Positions 26,736-35,819 of a stretch of DNA of 58,785 nucleotides are shown piece by piece. The first letter of the stretch is position 1. The number at the start of each line of letters is the position of its first letter. The DNA lies in NCBI GenBank assembly GCA_003250475.1, contig QKGI01000131.1:1-58785 (forward strand). The letters are read 5' to 3'. The translations under genes and the position numbers were made by a program. The DNA is from Bacteroidota bacterium (lineage in GTDB: Bacteria; Bacteroidota; Bacteroidia; Bacteroidales; VadinHA17). The notes under the pieces are model-generated. The model did no database searches. It was not told where the DNA came from and saw only the letters and a program-made list of their open reading frames with translations.

Positions 26736-26743
26736 TACCTTTG
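26736..26743 (+). promoter_or_regulatory. Promoter -7 element of the cold-shock gene
   Basis: TACCTTTG matches TAnnTTTG, 22 nt before the ATG at 26766, in an AT-rich stretch. Confidence 0.55.
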
Positions 26744-26765
26744 CACGCAAATCAAAATTATTGCA

Positions 26766-26957
26766 ATGAATAAAGGAATTGTTAAATTTTTCAATGTATC
26801 CAAAGGTTTTGGGTTCATTAAAGACGCCAACTCATCGAAAGAGTATTTCGTGCATTCCACTGGCCTGATCGACAAGATCAAGGAGAATGATGAAGTAACA
26901 TTTGACCTCCAGGAAGGTAAGAAAGGTTTAAATGCCGTTAATGTAAGACTTGCATAG
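26766..26957 (+). CDS. Cold-shock domain protein (CspA family)
   Basis: 63-aa single OB-fold RNA/DNA-binding protein. Starts with KGIVKFFNVSKGFGFI (RNP1) followed by EYFVHSTGL (RNP2) and ends NAVNVRLA. Acts as a nucleic-acid chaperone; single gene with its own promoter and a strong terminator. Confidence 0.95.
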   Translation: MNKGIVKFFNVSKGFGFIKDANSSKEYFVHSTGLIDKIKENDEVTFDLQEGKKGLNAVNVRLA

Positions 26958-26988
26958 TTAACGATATAATGTACATTTAATGACCTTG

Positions 26989-27018
26989 GTCCCGGCATGA
27001 TATGCCGGGACTTTTTTT
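26989..27018 (+). terminator. Strong Rho-independent terminator after the cold-shock gene
   Basis: Perfect 10-bp stem GTCCCGGCAT (26989-26998) / ATGCCGGGAC (27002-27011), 3-nt loop, then seven T. Confidence 0.93.
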
Positions 27019-27100
27019 ATGATTTTACCTGAACATTCACCGCCCCGGGTTGTTTTATCAAAATATTGAAGTTCTGTATTTTGACCCATAAGAAATAGCC

Positions 27101-27544
27101 ATGTCAACAGTGAGTGTTTATCTTAATTTTGAGAAGGAGACCGAAGCTGCGTTCAGCTTCTACAAGAGTGTCTTTGGCACTGAGTTCCACGGAGGAATTA
27201 TGCGATTCAGCGATGTGCCTCCTGCTGAGAATATGCCCCCTCTTGCTGAAGAGGAGAGGAACCTTGTGATGCATGTTGCATTACCGCTGACAAGCGGTTT
27301 CATGCTGATGGGCAGCGATGCTCCAAAGTCGATGGGATTCAGGGTCTTCCCCGGTAATAATGTTCATATTAACCTGCAACCGGATACCAGGGAGGAGACC
27401 AGGCGTCTTTTTGCAGCGTTGTCTGAGGAAGGTGTCGTCGAGCAGGAACTGCAGGATATGTTCTGGGGCGATTTTTTCGGAAGTTGCAGAGACAGATTCG
27501 GTATCCAGTGGATGTTTAACTGCGCCGAAAAAGCTGATAATTAA
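27101..27544 (+). CDS. VOC-superfamily protein (PhnB/glyoxalase-like)
   Basis: 147 aa. Paired beta-alpha-beta units of the PhnB-like type: SVYLNFEKETEAAFSFYKSV, FGTEFHGGIMRFSD, FMLMGSDAP, NNVHINLQPDTREETRRLF, FWGDFFGSCRDRFGIQWMFN. This group is widespread and mostly without known substrate; resemblance to 3-demethylubiquinone methyltransferase is only at the fold level. Single gene. Confidence 0.85.
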   Translation: MSTVSVYLNFEKETEAAFSFYKSVFGTEFHGGIMRFSDVPPAENMPPLAEEERNLVMHVALPLTSGFMLMGSDAPKSMGFRVFPGNNVHINLQPDTREETRRLFAALSEEGVVEQELQDMFWGDFFGSCRDRFGIQWMFNCAEKADN

Positions 27545-27657
27545 GATTCCCGTCTGCCGAAGCAGGGGCGGAAAAAAGGATCTGACCAATAACTCTTTTC
27601 CTTGGATATCACACGGTATCAAACATGATCATCCCGTCAATGCCAGGTATTGGGCTG

Positions 27658-28296
27658 CTATTGTTTGCCCGCTCCAAGTCCGAATCTCTCTTCTGCCACC
27701 CTCTGGATAAGACTGACGGTTTCCTCTATCCCAAGGAGCGATGAGTTTATGCACAGGTGGTAAGATTCAGCAGTGCCCCAGTTCTTGCCACTGAAATAGT
27801 TGTAATAAGCAGCCCTGCCCTTGTCAGTCTTTTCTATCATATCCTTTGCCTTGTTTTCGGATATGTTGTGGGTCTCCGATATCCTTCTGACACGGTCTTC
27901 CAGAAAGGCGCTTATGAAAATCCTGAGGCAGTTTTCTTCATCTTTCATGACATAATCGGCACACCTGCCGACAAAAATGCATGACCCCTCTTTTGCCAGC
28001 TTTCTCATCACATCACTCTGGATCTTGAATAAAGATTCATTACTCAGGTAGTAGCTTGAAAAGAAATTGTCATTCATGGAGCTTCGCAGTCCCAGCAGTC
28101 CGGGAAAGAGGCTGAAGTGTTTCATCTCATCCACTCTCTCGAAGAATTCCTCTTTAAGGCCGCTCTGTCTGGAGGCTATCCTGATCAGCTCCTTATCGTA
28201 GAATGAGATCCCGAGTCGTGCAGCCAGCTTCTGCCCGATTTCCCGGCCTCCGCTTCCAAGCTGCCTCCCGATGGTAATCACATATCTCTGTGTCAT
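27658..28296 (-). CDS. Cytidylate-kinase-like family protein
   Basis: About 212 aa from ATG at 28296; a TTG at 28320 would lie inside the promoter element, so it is excluded. N-terminal P-loop region YVITIGRQLGSGGREIGQKL and FYDKELIRIA, then CIFVGRCADYVM. This cytidylate kinase-2 type family (often annotated AAA/CMP kinase-like) is distinct from essential Cmk; substrate not established. Convergent with the VOC gene, divergent from glpK. Confidence 0.8.
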   Translation of the reverse strand: MTQRYVITIGRQLGSGGREIGQKLAARLGISFYDKELIRIASRQSGLKEEFFERVDEMKHFSLFPGLLGLRSSMNDNFFSSYYLSNESLFKIQSDVMRKLAKEGSCIFVGRCADYVMKDEENCLRIFISAFLEDRVRRISETHNISENKAKDMIEKTDKGRAAYYNYFSGKNWGTAESYHLCINSSLLGIEETVSLIQRVAEERFGLGAGKQ

Positions 28297-28317
28297 AGAC
28301 CGGTATTTTGCTCTATT

Positions 28318-28325
28318 CAAATTTA
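28318..28325 (-). promoter_or_regulatory. Promoter -7 element of the cytidylate-kinase-like gene
   Basis: TAAATTTG on the minus strand (complement of 28318-28325), 22 nt upstream of the ATG at 28296. Confidence 0.5.
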
Positions 28326-28340
28326 CTGATAAAAGATGAA

Positions 28341-28348
28341 TATTTTTG
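28341..28348 (+). promoter_or_regulatory. Promoter -7 element upstream of glpK
   Basis: TATTTTTG on the plus strand matches TAnnTTTG and would give glpK a leader of about 190 nt containing two stem-loops. Confidence 0.4.
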
Positions 28349-28376
28349 TTGAAGGTACATGTAATTGACGGGTTGA

Positions 28377-28475
28377 GGTACTACGGCGCCTGTCGGCAGG
28401 CAATGACATGGTAGTATCCTCGTCCTGATCACCTGCAGGTAAGCAGAAAAGACTGGGATAAGGTGCCCAGGTGAT
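28377..28475 (+). other. Structured 5' leader of glpK
   Basis: Two consecutive stem-loops. The first pairs GGTACTAC (28377-28384) with GTAGTATCC (28411-28419, one bulged T) and encloses a GCCTG-TCGG-CAGGC hairpin (28388-28401). The second pairs ATCACCTG (28428-28435) with CAGGTGAT (28468-28475). No T-tract follows, so it is not a simple terminator. Not a riboswitch class I recognise; might be a regulatory leader or operator DNA. Confidence 0.35.
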
Positions 28476-28548
28476 TGTTGAGGCTTCCCCTGATTAACAG
28501 AATTTACTACTTTTAGAAATTGCATTCCAAATAAGTAAACCGGCAGTA

Positions 28549-30045
28549 ATGAAAAGAACCTGCATCCTTGCCCTTGACCAGGGTACCACCAGTTCCAGGG
28601 CCATTGTATTCGACAAAAACGGACTTCCGGTTGCATCGGCTCAGAGGGAGTTTAAACAGATATTCCCGAGTCCCGGCTGGGTGGAACATGATCCTGAGGA
28701 GATATGGGCTACTCAGGCCGGTGTGGCTGTGGAGGCTCTCACCATTGCAGGAATTGAAAGCAGGGATGTTGTAGCGATAGGCATCACCAACCAGCGTGAG
28801 ACCGTTGTCGTCTGGGACAGAATTACAGGCAAACCTCTTTATAACGCAATAGTATGGCAGGACAGACGTACTTCCGGTTATTGTGACCTGCTCAGGAAGG
28901 AAGGCCATGAAAAGACCGTCACTGAAAAAACAGGGCTGATCATCGATGCCTATTTTTCTGCAACCAAGATAAGATGGATCCTGGATAATGTGGCCGGGGC
29001 AAGGGAGATGGCCCGGAGAGGAGAACTTGCTTTCGGAACAGTGGATTCCTGGCTGGTCTGGAAGCTTACAGGCGGCCGGACGCATACAACTGATGTCTCG
29101 AATGCATCACGGACAATGCTCTTTAATATTCACACTATGGCATGGGATGATGATCTGCTTCGTCTCTTCGACATCCCCGGAAACATGCTTCCGGAAGTTC
29201 GCTCCTCAAGTGAGGTGTATGGCTTTACCACCGGTCTCTTTTCTGTATCTCTCCCTGTGGCTGGCATTGCCGGGGACCAGCAGGCAGCTCTCTTCGGACA
29301 GATGTGTGTCGATCCCGGGATGATAAAGAATACCTACGGAACAGGATGCTTCATGATGATGAATACAGGGACAAGGCCCACAGAGTCGAAGAGCAGGCTT
29401 CTTACCACGGTTGCATGGAAGCTGGGAGAGGAGACCGTTTATGCTCTTGAGGGCAGCATCTTCATTGCTGGAGCCGTCGTGCAGTGGCTTCGTGACGGCC
29501 TGGGAATTATCAGGCAGTCATCTGATGTTGAGGTACTGGCCTCGCAGGTCAGCTCGAGTGAGGGTGTTTATTTTGTCCCTGCCTTTGCCGGCCTGGGAGC
29601 ACCATACTGGAACCAGCATGCCCGCGGAACAGTAACAGGGCTCACCCGTGGCTCCACAGCGGCACATATTGCACGTGCCGCCCTTGACAGTATAGCCTAT
29701 CAGACACTTGACGTGCTGCATGCCATGAAAAACGATTCAGGCATCAATATCAGGGAGCTCAGAGTTGACGGCGGGGCAACGGTAAACAGCAGCCTGATGC
29801 AGTTTCAGGCTGATCTGCTGCAGGCTGCAGTAGTACGTCCGAAGATCACGGAGACCACTGCCCTCGGTGCAGCATATCTTGCAGGACTGGCTACAGGGTT
29901 CTGGAGCGGCCTGAACGAAATCGGTAAACAATGGCAGGTTGACCGTACCTTCCACCCGGGGATAAGACAGGATGAGACCCATGCTCTTGTGAGCGGTTGG
30001 CATCGCGCCATCAGGGCTGCCAGTACATGGGCTGACGATAAATGA
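28549..30045 (+). CDS. glpK: Glycerol kinase
   Basis: 498 aa, normal length. Phosphorylates glycerol to sn-glycerol 3-phosphate in the cytoplasm. Signatures: [111 protein letters not shown]. No glpF or glpD is adjacent. Confidence 0.97.
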   Translation: MKRTCILALDQGTTSSRAIVFDKNGLPVASAQREFKQIFPSPGWVEHDPEEIWATQAGVAVEALTIAGIESRDVVAIGITNQRETVVVWDRITGKPLYNAIVWQDRRTSGYCDLLRKEGHEKTVTEKTGLIIDAYFSATKIRWILDNVAGAREMARRGELAFGTVDSWLVWKLTGGRTHTTDVSNASRTMLFNIHTMAWDDDLLRLFDIPGNMLPEVRSSSEVYGFTTGLFSVSLPVAGIAGDQQAALFGQMCVDPGMIKNTYGTGCFMMMNTGTRPTESKSRLLTTVAWKLGEETVYALEGSIFIAGAVVQWLRDGLGIIRQSSDVEVLASQVSSSEGVYFVPAFAGLGAPYWNQHARGTVTGLTRGSTAAHIARAALDSIAYQTLDVLHAMKNDSGINIRELRVDGGATVNSSLMQFQADLLQAAVVRPKITETTALGAAYLAGLATGFWSGLNEIGKQWQVDRTFHPGIRQDETHALVSGWHRAIRAASTWADDK

Positions 30046-30048
30046 GAT

Positions 30049-30069
30049 ACAGGTACAATGTGCCTGTTT
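30049..30069 (+). terminator. Probable terminator after glpK
   Basis: 8-bp stem ACAGGTAC (30049-30056) / GTGCCTGT (30060-30067) with one G-T pair, 3-nt loop, short T run. Confidence 0.5.
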
Positions 30070-30266
30070 CTCCAGGGACTGCCGTAACAGCAGCGATCAC
30101 TGCCCGGAAGACCTTAATAACATGCCTGCCCGTCAGCATCCGGTAATATGGTGTGTCTTTATTCCTGCCCTGTAAACATTGGCCTTTGCCGGCCTGTTTT
30201 GTTCTCCGGAATTTTTGGTAGATTTATGGCTCAAATCTGAATGATAAAACATGTAAGTTTATCGCA

Positions 30267-30303
30267 GGCCAGCATACTGATAAACAGCTGCAGCATGCTG
30301 GTC
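30267..30303. promoter_or_regulatory. Inverted repeat upstream of the DUF4105 gene
   Basis: GGCCAGCAT (30267-30275) pairs with ATGCTGGTC (30295-30303), one G-T pair, ending 30 nt before the ATG. No T-tract. Could be an mRNA hairpin or operator. The rest of 30070-30333 shows nothing else I can name. Confidence 0.35.
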
Positions 30304-30333
30304 ACTGAATCAAATCAACGAATAACAAAATAA

Positions 30334-31491
30334 ATGATGAAAAAGATCATCCTGGTGATTGCTGTGCTTCTTGCTTTCCAGTCGCGACCGGCAAAGGCAG
30401 TGATAACTGACAGTACTGACGTTTTTCTTATAACCTGTGCCCCGGGCGCCGAGAGCTATTCCATATACGGCCATACCGCGCTACGGATAGCCGTCAGGGG
30501 AACATCCTTCGACAGGGTTTATAACTGGGGCATATTCGACTTCTCCACGCCACACTTTGTCTACCGTTTTGCCAAGGGGAGGCTTGATTATCTGCTTGGG
30601 GCCTATCCCTATGAAGATTTTCTGAGCGAATACATCTCAGAAGGACGGCCGGTATGGTCGCAGAAGCTGAACCTGACAGGTGCCGAGAAGGAGAACCTGT
30701 TCGAGCTCATTAACGAGAACCTCAGACCCGAGAATATTAAGTACAGGTATGACTTTTTCTTTGACAACTGCGCCACACGTGTACGGGATATTGTTGCAGC
30801 TTCCGCCACAGATACGGTGATATTCCCTGAAAGAGAAAAGAAAAAGACCTTCCGTCAGCTCATTGACCCATACCAGAAAGTACTGCCATGGCTTGACCTG
30901 GGTGCTGACATGTTGCTGGGGCTTCAGGCTGACAGGAAAGCAACCGCTTTTGATGAGATGTTCCTCCCTGTGATGCTGAGAGATAACATGCAGAACACTG
31001 TCATTGTACACAACGGATTGGAGGAGCCTCTTGTGGGGCCATTGGAAATCGTATCAGATATAACTGCCCCTGCCGGGCAGGCAAAACCATGGATGCCACA
31101 GGCGGTCTTTTACCTTGTGCTGGTATTTGTGATCCTGCTGACATTTGTCTTCAAGAGACCCGGACTTGAGAAAGCGGCCGACTTTGTTATCTATTTTATC
31201 TATTCCGTGTTGGCTCTGCTTATCGTGTTCACCAATATCTTCTCCGAGCATGATGCGCTTCATTTCAACCTGCTCTTCCTCGGGATAAATATTCTTATCC
31301 CCGTCCTCTTCGGCTACCTGTTTTCAAAGAGGAAAGCTATACGCCTGAGCAGGGTGGCATTAGGCATATCACTGCTTTGGATACCTGCATCACTCATTGC
31401 CGGACAGGGTATCAATCCTGCCATTCTGCCAATTGTTCTGATAATAATGGTAAGGCTCTTCAGACATTGCGAGTTCGGGAAAGAGCTTTAA
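30334..31491 (+). CDS. DUF4105 membrane protein (possible lipoprotein N-acyltransferase, Lnb-type)
   Basis: 385 aa. Signal peptide MKKIILVIAVLLAFQSRPAKA. Residues about 25-180 are the DUF4105 domain with SIYGHTALRI, VYNWGIFDFSTPHFVYRF and YDFFFDNCATRVRD; a conserved His and Cys make a thiol-type active site plausible. Then four or five transmembrane helices (about residues 255-375). A DUF4105 protein in Bacteroides has been reported as the lipoprotein N-acyltransferase Lnb, replacing the missing Lnt; I recall this but cannot check orthology. It lies directly upstream of the Bat operon. Confidence 0.75.
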   Translation: MMKKIILVIAVLLAFQSRPAKAVITDSTDVFLITCAPGAESYSIYGHTALRIAVRGTSFDRVYNWGIFDFSTPHFVYRFAKGRLDYLLGAYPYEDFLSEYISEGRPVWSQKLNLTGAEKENLFELINENLRPENIKYRYDFFFDNCATRVRDIVAASATDTVIFPEREKKKTFRQLIDPYQKVLPWLDLGADMLLGLQADRKATAFDEMFLPVMLRDNMQNTVIVHNGLEEPLVGPLEIVSDITAPAGQAKPWMPQAVFYLVLVFVILLTFVFKRPGLEKAADFVIYFIYSVLALLIVFTNIFSEHDALHFNLLFLGINILIPVLFGYLFSKRKAIRLSRVALGISLLWIPASLIAGQGINPAILPIVLIIMVRLFRHCEFGKEL

Positions 31492-31503
31492 CACATCTTT
31501 AAC

Positions 31504-31523
31504 AACCTTTAACAAGGTTTTTT
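31504..31523 (+). terminator. Weak terminator after the DUF4105 gene
   Basis: AACCTT (31504-31509) / AAGGTT (31514-31519) with loop TAAC, then TTTT. Short, AT-rich stem. Confidence 0.45.
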
Positions 31524-31580
31524 AATATCAGAAATGATCTTTGCAGGTGATTTTGCAGAGTAGAAACAACACATCTATAT

Positions 31581-32576
31581 ATGGAACATACAACTGATAT
31601 CAGGCTCCTTAATGAGAAGATTGAAAAAGAGAGCTCTTTTGTTGATCTGCTGAGGCAGGAGATTAATAAAGTTATCGTCGGGCAGCGTCATCTCACTGAC
31701 TCGCTGCTTATCGGCCTGTTATCCAACGGCCACATCCTTCTTGAAGGTGTGCCTGGTCTGGCCAAGACACTGGCAATTAAGACACTGGCATCAATCATAG
31801 ATACCAGGTTCAGCAGGATACAGTTCACCCCTGACCTGTTGCCTGCCGACCTTCTCGGTACTATGATATACAGCCAGAAGAAAGAGGAGTTTATTGTACG
31901 TAAGGGTCCGATATTCGCCAATTTCATCCTGGCCGATGAGATAAACCGTTCACCGGCAAAGGTACAGAGCGCTCTGCTTGAGGCCATGCAGGAGAGACAG
32001 GTGACAATAGGAGAGAACACATATAAGCTTGATGAACCGTTCATGGTACTGGCAACGCAGAACCCGATAGAACAGGAGGGCACCTATCCGCTTCCGGAGG
32101 CCCAGATAGACAGGTTCATGCTTAAGGTGGTCATAACATACCCTGAAAAGGAGGAGGAGAGGTCAATCATACGCGAAAACCTTGCCAGCGAATTCCCGAA
32201 AGCAAATACCATCCTTAAACCTGATGATATCCTGAGAGCCAGGAAAGTGGTCAGGGAGGTCTATCTTGATGAAAAGATTGAGAACTATATCCTGGACATC
32301 GTATTCGCCACACGCCAGCCTGACAGGTTCGGACTATCGAAGTTCACACCACTTATTGCCTACGGGGCTTCACCCAGGGCCGGCATTAACCTTGCCCTGG
32401 CAGCCAAGTCGTATGCCTTTATCAAGAGAAGAGGTTTTGTCGTGCCGGAGGACATACGTTTCCTGTGCGCAGATGTTCTCAGGCACCGCATAGGTCTTAC
32501 CTATGAGGCTGAGGCTGAGAATATTACGCAGGACCAGATAATCGCTGAAATACTTAATACTGTAGAGGTTCCGTAG
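31581..32576 (+). CDS. MoxR-family AAA+ ATPase
   Basis: 331 aa. Walker A GVPGLAKT, Walker B ILADEINRSPAK, sensor region LATQNPIEQEGTYPLPEAQI, then ASPRAGINLALAAKSYAF. MoxR ATPases act as chaperones that assemble or activate VWA-domain proteins; here they are encoded immediately downstream (DUF58, BatA, BatB). First gene of the Bat (aerotolerance-associated) operon. Confidence 0.95.
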   Translation: MEHTTDIRLLNEKIEKESSFVDLLRQEINKVIVGQRHLTDSLLIGLLSNGHILLEGVPGLAKTLAIKTLASIIDTRFSRIQFTPDLLPADLLGTMIYSQKKEEFIVRKGPIFANFILADEINRSPAKVQSALLEAMQERQVTIGENTYKLDEPFMVLATQNPIEQEGTYPLPEAQIDRFMLKVVITYPEKEEERSIIRENLASEFPKANTILKPDDILRARKVVREVYLDEKIENYILDIVFATRQPDRFGLSKFTPLIAYGASPRAGINLALAAKSYAFIKRRGFVVPEDIRFLCADVLRHRIGLTYEAEAENITQDQIIAEILNTVEVP

Positions 32577-32581
32577 AAGGT

Positions 32582-32995
32582 ATGAGGACACTATTTGCAG
32601 TCATCCTAATTGCACTGTTGCGTCCCGTGGCAGCGCAGGACTTTATCGGTCTTACAGAAAAGAGGATAAAGGAGGTTATGACGGCTGAGAAACCCGGGCT
32701 CACAATCGATAACCATGTGAGGAACAACAGTTACAGGTATCTCAAATACCGTTCCGGCGATGACCGCGAAACTTGGGTGATTTTCCTTGACGGAAAGGGC
32801 AGATGCGAAGGAGTAAGGATAACCTGTGACAACAGATCCTATGACGGCAGGATAAAAGAGCTTAATGATCTGTACGGACAGGTTGAAGACAACAGGTGGA
32901 GTTACAAAACCGGTGGCAGTGAAATAAATATAGTGCTTAAGAGGGAGTCATGGTTCTTTACCCTGACTTACGAGCCGGCAAAGCAAAAAAGGTAA
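32582..32995 (+). CDS. Small exported hypothetical protein in the Bat operon
   Basis: 137 aa with signal peptide MRTLFAVILIALLRPVAAQ. Mature part ~118 aa, beta-rich in appearance, with TWVIFLDGKGRCEGVRITCD (two Cys) and a basic C-terminus. I do not recognise the family. It sits 5 nt after moxR and 2 nt before the DUF58 gene, so it is cotranscribed and probably acts with the Bat membrane complex on the periplasmic side. Confidence 0.7.
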   Translation: MRTLFAVILIALLRPVAAQDFIGLTEKRIKEVMTAEKPGLTIDNHVRNNSYRYLKYRSGDDRETWVIFLDGKGRCEGVRITCDNRSYDGRIKELNDLYGQVEDNRWSYKTGGSEINIVLKRESWFFTLTYEPAKQKR

Positions 32996-32997
32996 AA

Positions 32998-33861
32998 GTG
33001 GAAACGACAGAGCTGCTAAAAAAAGTCAGAAAGATCGAGATAAGGTCACGTGGCCTGACACGGCAGATATTTGCCGGTGAGTACCATAGTGCTTTCAGAG
33101 GCAGAGGTATGGCCTTCAGTGAGGTGCGTGAATACCAGTTCGGTGATGATATACGTAACATTGACTGGAATGTTACAGCGCGACTCGGACACCCTTACGT
33201 CAAGGTGTTCGAGGAGGAGCGTGAACTCACCGTGATGCTCCTTGTTGATGTCAGCCGTTCAGGCGATTTCGGGACAGTCTCTTCAACCAAGAGGGAGATG
33301 ATGACCGAGATCGCAGCCGTGCTTGCATATTCCGTAATAGCAAATAATGATAAGGTGGGATTAATGCTGTTCTCTGACAGGGTTGAGAAATACATTCCGC
33401 CGAAGAAGGGTAAAGGTCACATGCTGAGAATTATACGCGAGATGCTGAGCTATGAGCCAGAGGGATCGGGAACATCACTCTCCGAACCCCTGCGTTATCT
33501 CACCAATGTGCTGAGAAAGAGGTGTACTGCCTTTGTGCTGTCTGACTTCATGGCTCCTCCTTTTGTCGATTCGCTTCGAATAGCTTCCGGCAAACATGAT
33601 GTTGTGGCACTTCGTATCACCGACAGGAGGGAGAAGGAACTGCCTGATGTGGGTTTCATGAAAGTAAATGACCCGGAGACAGGCAAGGAGATGTGGATAG
33701 ACACTTCTTCATCACGGGTACGGAAGGAATATGCGGCAAACTGGATGAAATATGACGCGGCAGTAAGCAACACTTTCCTGACCTGCGGTGTGGATGTGGC
33801 TTCAATAGCCACCGGCGATGACTATATCAAGCCTCTTATCTCATTATTCAAACACAGGTAA
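32998..33861 (+). CDS. DUF58-domain protein of the Bat operon
   Basis: 287 aa from GTG 32998, which gives the family-typical N-terminus ETTELLKKVRKIEIRSRGL two nt after the previous stop. DUF58/VWA-like cytoplasmic protein: YHSAFRGRGMAFSEVREYQF, DDIRNIDWNVTARLG, and the metal-site-like LLVDVSRSGDFG. Predicted MoxR partner. The next gene starts 4 nt after its end. Confidence 0.9.
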   Translation: METTELLKKVRKIEIRSRGLTRQIFAGEYHSAFRGRGMAFSEVREYQFGDDIRNIDWNVTARLGHPYVKVFEEERELTVMLLVDVSRSGDFGTVSSTKREMMTEIAAVLAYSVIANNDKVGLMLFSDRVEKYIPPKKGKGHMLRIIREMLSYEPEGSGTSLSEPLRYLTNVLRKRCTAFVLSDFMAPPFVDSLRIASGKHDVVALRITDRREKELPDVGFMKVNDPETGKEMWIDTSSSRVRKEYAANWMKYDAAVSNTFLTCGVDVASIATGDDYIKPLISLFKHR

Positions 33862-33865
33862 TAAA

Positions 33866-34828
33866 ATGAGAAGGGTATTATTTACAGCTGCAACATTACT
33901 GGTTCTCTCGTCAGGTTCATTTGCCCAGGAGATAAAGGTTACAGCGTCACCTGACACCAGCACCATACTTATAGGCGATCAGACAGGCTTTTCAGTAACG
34001 GCACAGCTGCCCGCAGGCACCGTAGCCGGGTTGAATATTGCAGGTGACACTCTGGCCGGCAGGATTGTAATACTTGGGAGGAGCCCGAGAGATACTGCCA
34101 TAGCGCCTGACGGAAATATTACAATCACCGACAGGTACCTTATAACGGCATTTGATTCGGGAACATATGAGATACCACCGTTTTATGCCGAGATACCTTC
34201 AGGAGACAGTCTGATCAGGTTCTATTCCGATTATTCTTTCCTGAAGGTCATTCGTCCTGATATTGCACTGCAGGATACTACCGATGTTATTTTTGATGTC
34301 GTACCCCCGAGAACAGCACCGGTGGCTTTCTCGGAAATATTGCCATGGATCATCATTGCCCTTGTCGCGGCGGTCATCCTCTGGCTTCTGGCTCGTTTTC
34401 TGCCAAGGAACCCCCTGGGGAGATTCGTCAGGCCTGTCCCGCCTCCCGAACCTGCTCATGTCATTGCCCTGCGTGAGCTGACTGCCCTCAGGGATGAAGA
34501 GCTATGGCAGAAGGGCGAGGTCAAAGAGTATTATTCAAGGCTCTCTGACATCCTTCGCAGGTACATTGACAACCGCTACGGAATAAGCTCTCCCGAGCTG
34601 ACAACAGACGAAACGGTTCGGATGCTCCAGAAAGCTGCCGTGACAACAGGATCACAGATGTCACTGGTAAAAGAGATCCTGTCAGTCTCGGATATGGTAA
34701 AATTCGCCAAATACCTGCCTGACAGCACTCTGCATGAAAAATGCCACGATGATTCCGTCAGGTTCGTGGAGGAGACAAAATTGGAAGTGGCAGAGGAGTC
34801 ACCCGAGAAAGGAGGGAAGGATGCATAA
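33866..34828 (+). CDS. Bat-operon membrane protein with exported domain
   Basis: 320 aa from ATG 33866 (MRRVLFTAATLLVLSSGSFA signal peptide). Residues about 20-155 form a beta-rich periplasmic domain, one helix follows (LPWIIIALVAAVILWLLARF, about 165-185), then a cytoplasmic helical part (YYSRLSDILRRYIDNRYGIS). The layout resembles DUF4381/BatD-like proteins. Its last 8 nt overlap batA. Confidence 0.78.
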   Translation: MRRVLFTAATLLVLSSGSFAQEIKVTASPDTSTILIGDQTGFSVTAQLPAGTVAGLNIAGDTLAGRIVILGRSPRDTAIAPDGNITITDRYLITAFDSGTYEIPPFYAEIPSGDSLIRFYSDYSFLKVIRPDIALQDTTDVIFDVVPPRTAPVAFSEILPWIIIALVAAVILWLLARFLPRNPLGRFVRPVPPPEPAHVIALRELTALRDEELWQKGEVKEYYSRLSDILRRYIDNRYGISSPELTTDETVRMLQKAAVTTGSQMSLVKEILSVSDMVKFAKYLPDSTLHEKCHDDSVRFVEETKLEVAEESPEKGGKDA

Positions 34829-35813
34829 CATAGTATTTGAAAACGGCTGGTTTCTCTGGTTTCTGCTCGCGATACCCCTGCTTCTGACATATTACATATA
34901 TCGCCAGGGTAAAGCCAACGCTCCTGTCAACCTGTCGACAGCCGGATTCCTGCTGAACGGGCGCAGGACCTTCAGGCACTATCTAAGGCATATCCTCTTT
35001 GGCCTAAGGCTTCTTGTAATTGCCCTGGTCATTATCGTTATAGCAAGACCTCAGAACGTTGATAAATGGCAGAGCTCTACGACTGAGGGAATTGATATTG
35101 TACTGGCACTGGATGTATCAGGATCGATGCTTGCACGCGATTTCACACCGGACAGACTCGAAGCTTCAAAAAATGTTGCCACGGAGTTCATAAGCAGCAG
35201 GCCTTATGACCGTATGGGACTGACAGTCTTCAGTGGCGAGAGCTTTACGGAATGCCCGCTGACCACCGATCATGCGGTGCTGATCAACCTGCTCAGGGAG
35301 GTGAAGAGCGGCATTATCGAGGACGGAACAGCCATCGGGGTGGGACTTGCCACTGCCATCAACAGGATAAAGGATTCCAATGCCATCAGCAAGGTGATAA
35401 TACTTCTGACAGACGGTGTAAATAACAGAGGCTCGATAGATCCTGTAACAGCTGCCGAGATAGCTAAAACATTCGGTATAAGAGTCTACACGATAGGTGT
35501 GGGAAGCAGAGGCTATGCCGATTACCCGGTGCAGACACCTTTCGGAATGCGATACCAGAAGATGCAGGTAGAGATAGATGAATCATTGCTGCAGCATATA
35601 GCTGAGCTTACAGGAGGTCAATACTTCCGAGCTGTTGACAACAACAGCCTGCAGCAGGTGTATAACGAGATTGACAAGCTGGAAAAGTCCAAGATCGAGA
35701 CCAGGGAACACAGCCGACGCGACGAGGTTTTCATGCCATGGGCTATGGCTGCCCTGGTGATACTTTCCCTGGAGCTCCTGCTTAGATATCTCTTAATGAA
35801 AAACATGTCATAG
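34821..35813 (+). CDS. batA: BatA, VWA-domain inner-membrane protein
   Basis: 330 aa from ATG 34821, 4 nt after a strong GGAGG site. Two N-terminal helices, VWA domain with MIDAS motif DVSGSM (VLALDVSGSMLARDFTPDRL) and later LLTDGVNNRG, one C-terminal helix. Bacteroides aerotolerance (Bat) family; presumed stress-response complex with BatB-E and MoxR. Confidence 0.93.
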   Translation: MHNIVFENGWFLWFLLAIPLLLTYYIYRQGKANAPVNLSTAGFLLNGRRTFRHYLRHILFGLRLLVIALVIIVIARPQNVDKWQSSTTEGIDIVLALDVSGSMLARDFTPDRLEASKNVATEFISSRPYDRMGLTVFSGESFTECPLTTDHAVLINLLREVKSGIIEDGTAIGVGLATAINRIKDSNAISKVIILLTDGVNNRGSIDPVTAAEIAKTFGIRVYTIGVGSRGYADYPVQTPFGMRYQKMQVEIDESLLQHIAELTGGQYFRAVDNNSLQQVYNEIDKLEKSKIETREHSRRDEVFMPWAMAALVILSLELLLRYLLMKNMS

Positions 35814-35819
35814 CGTACC

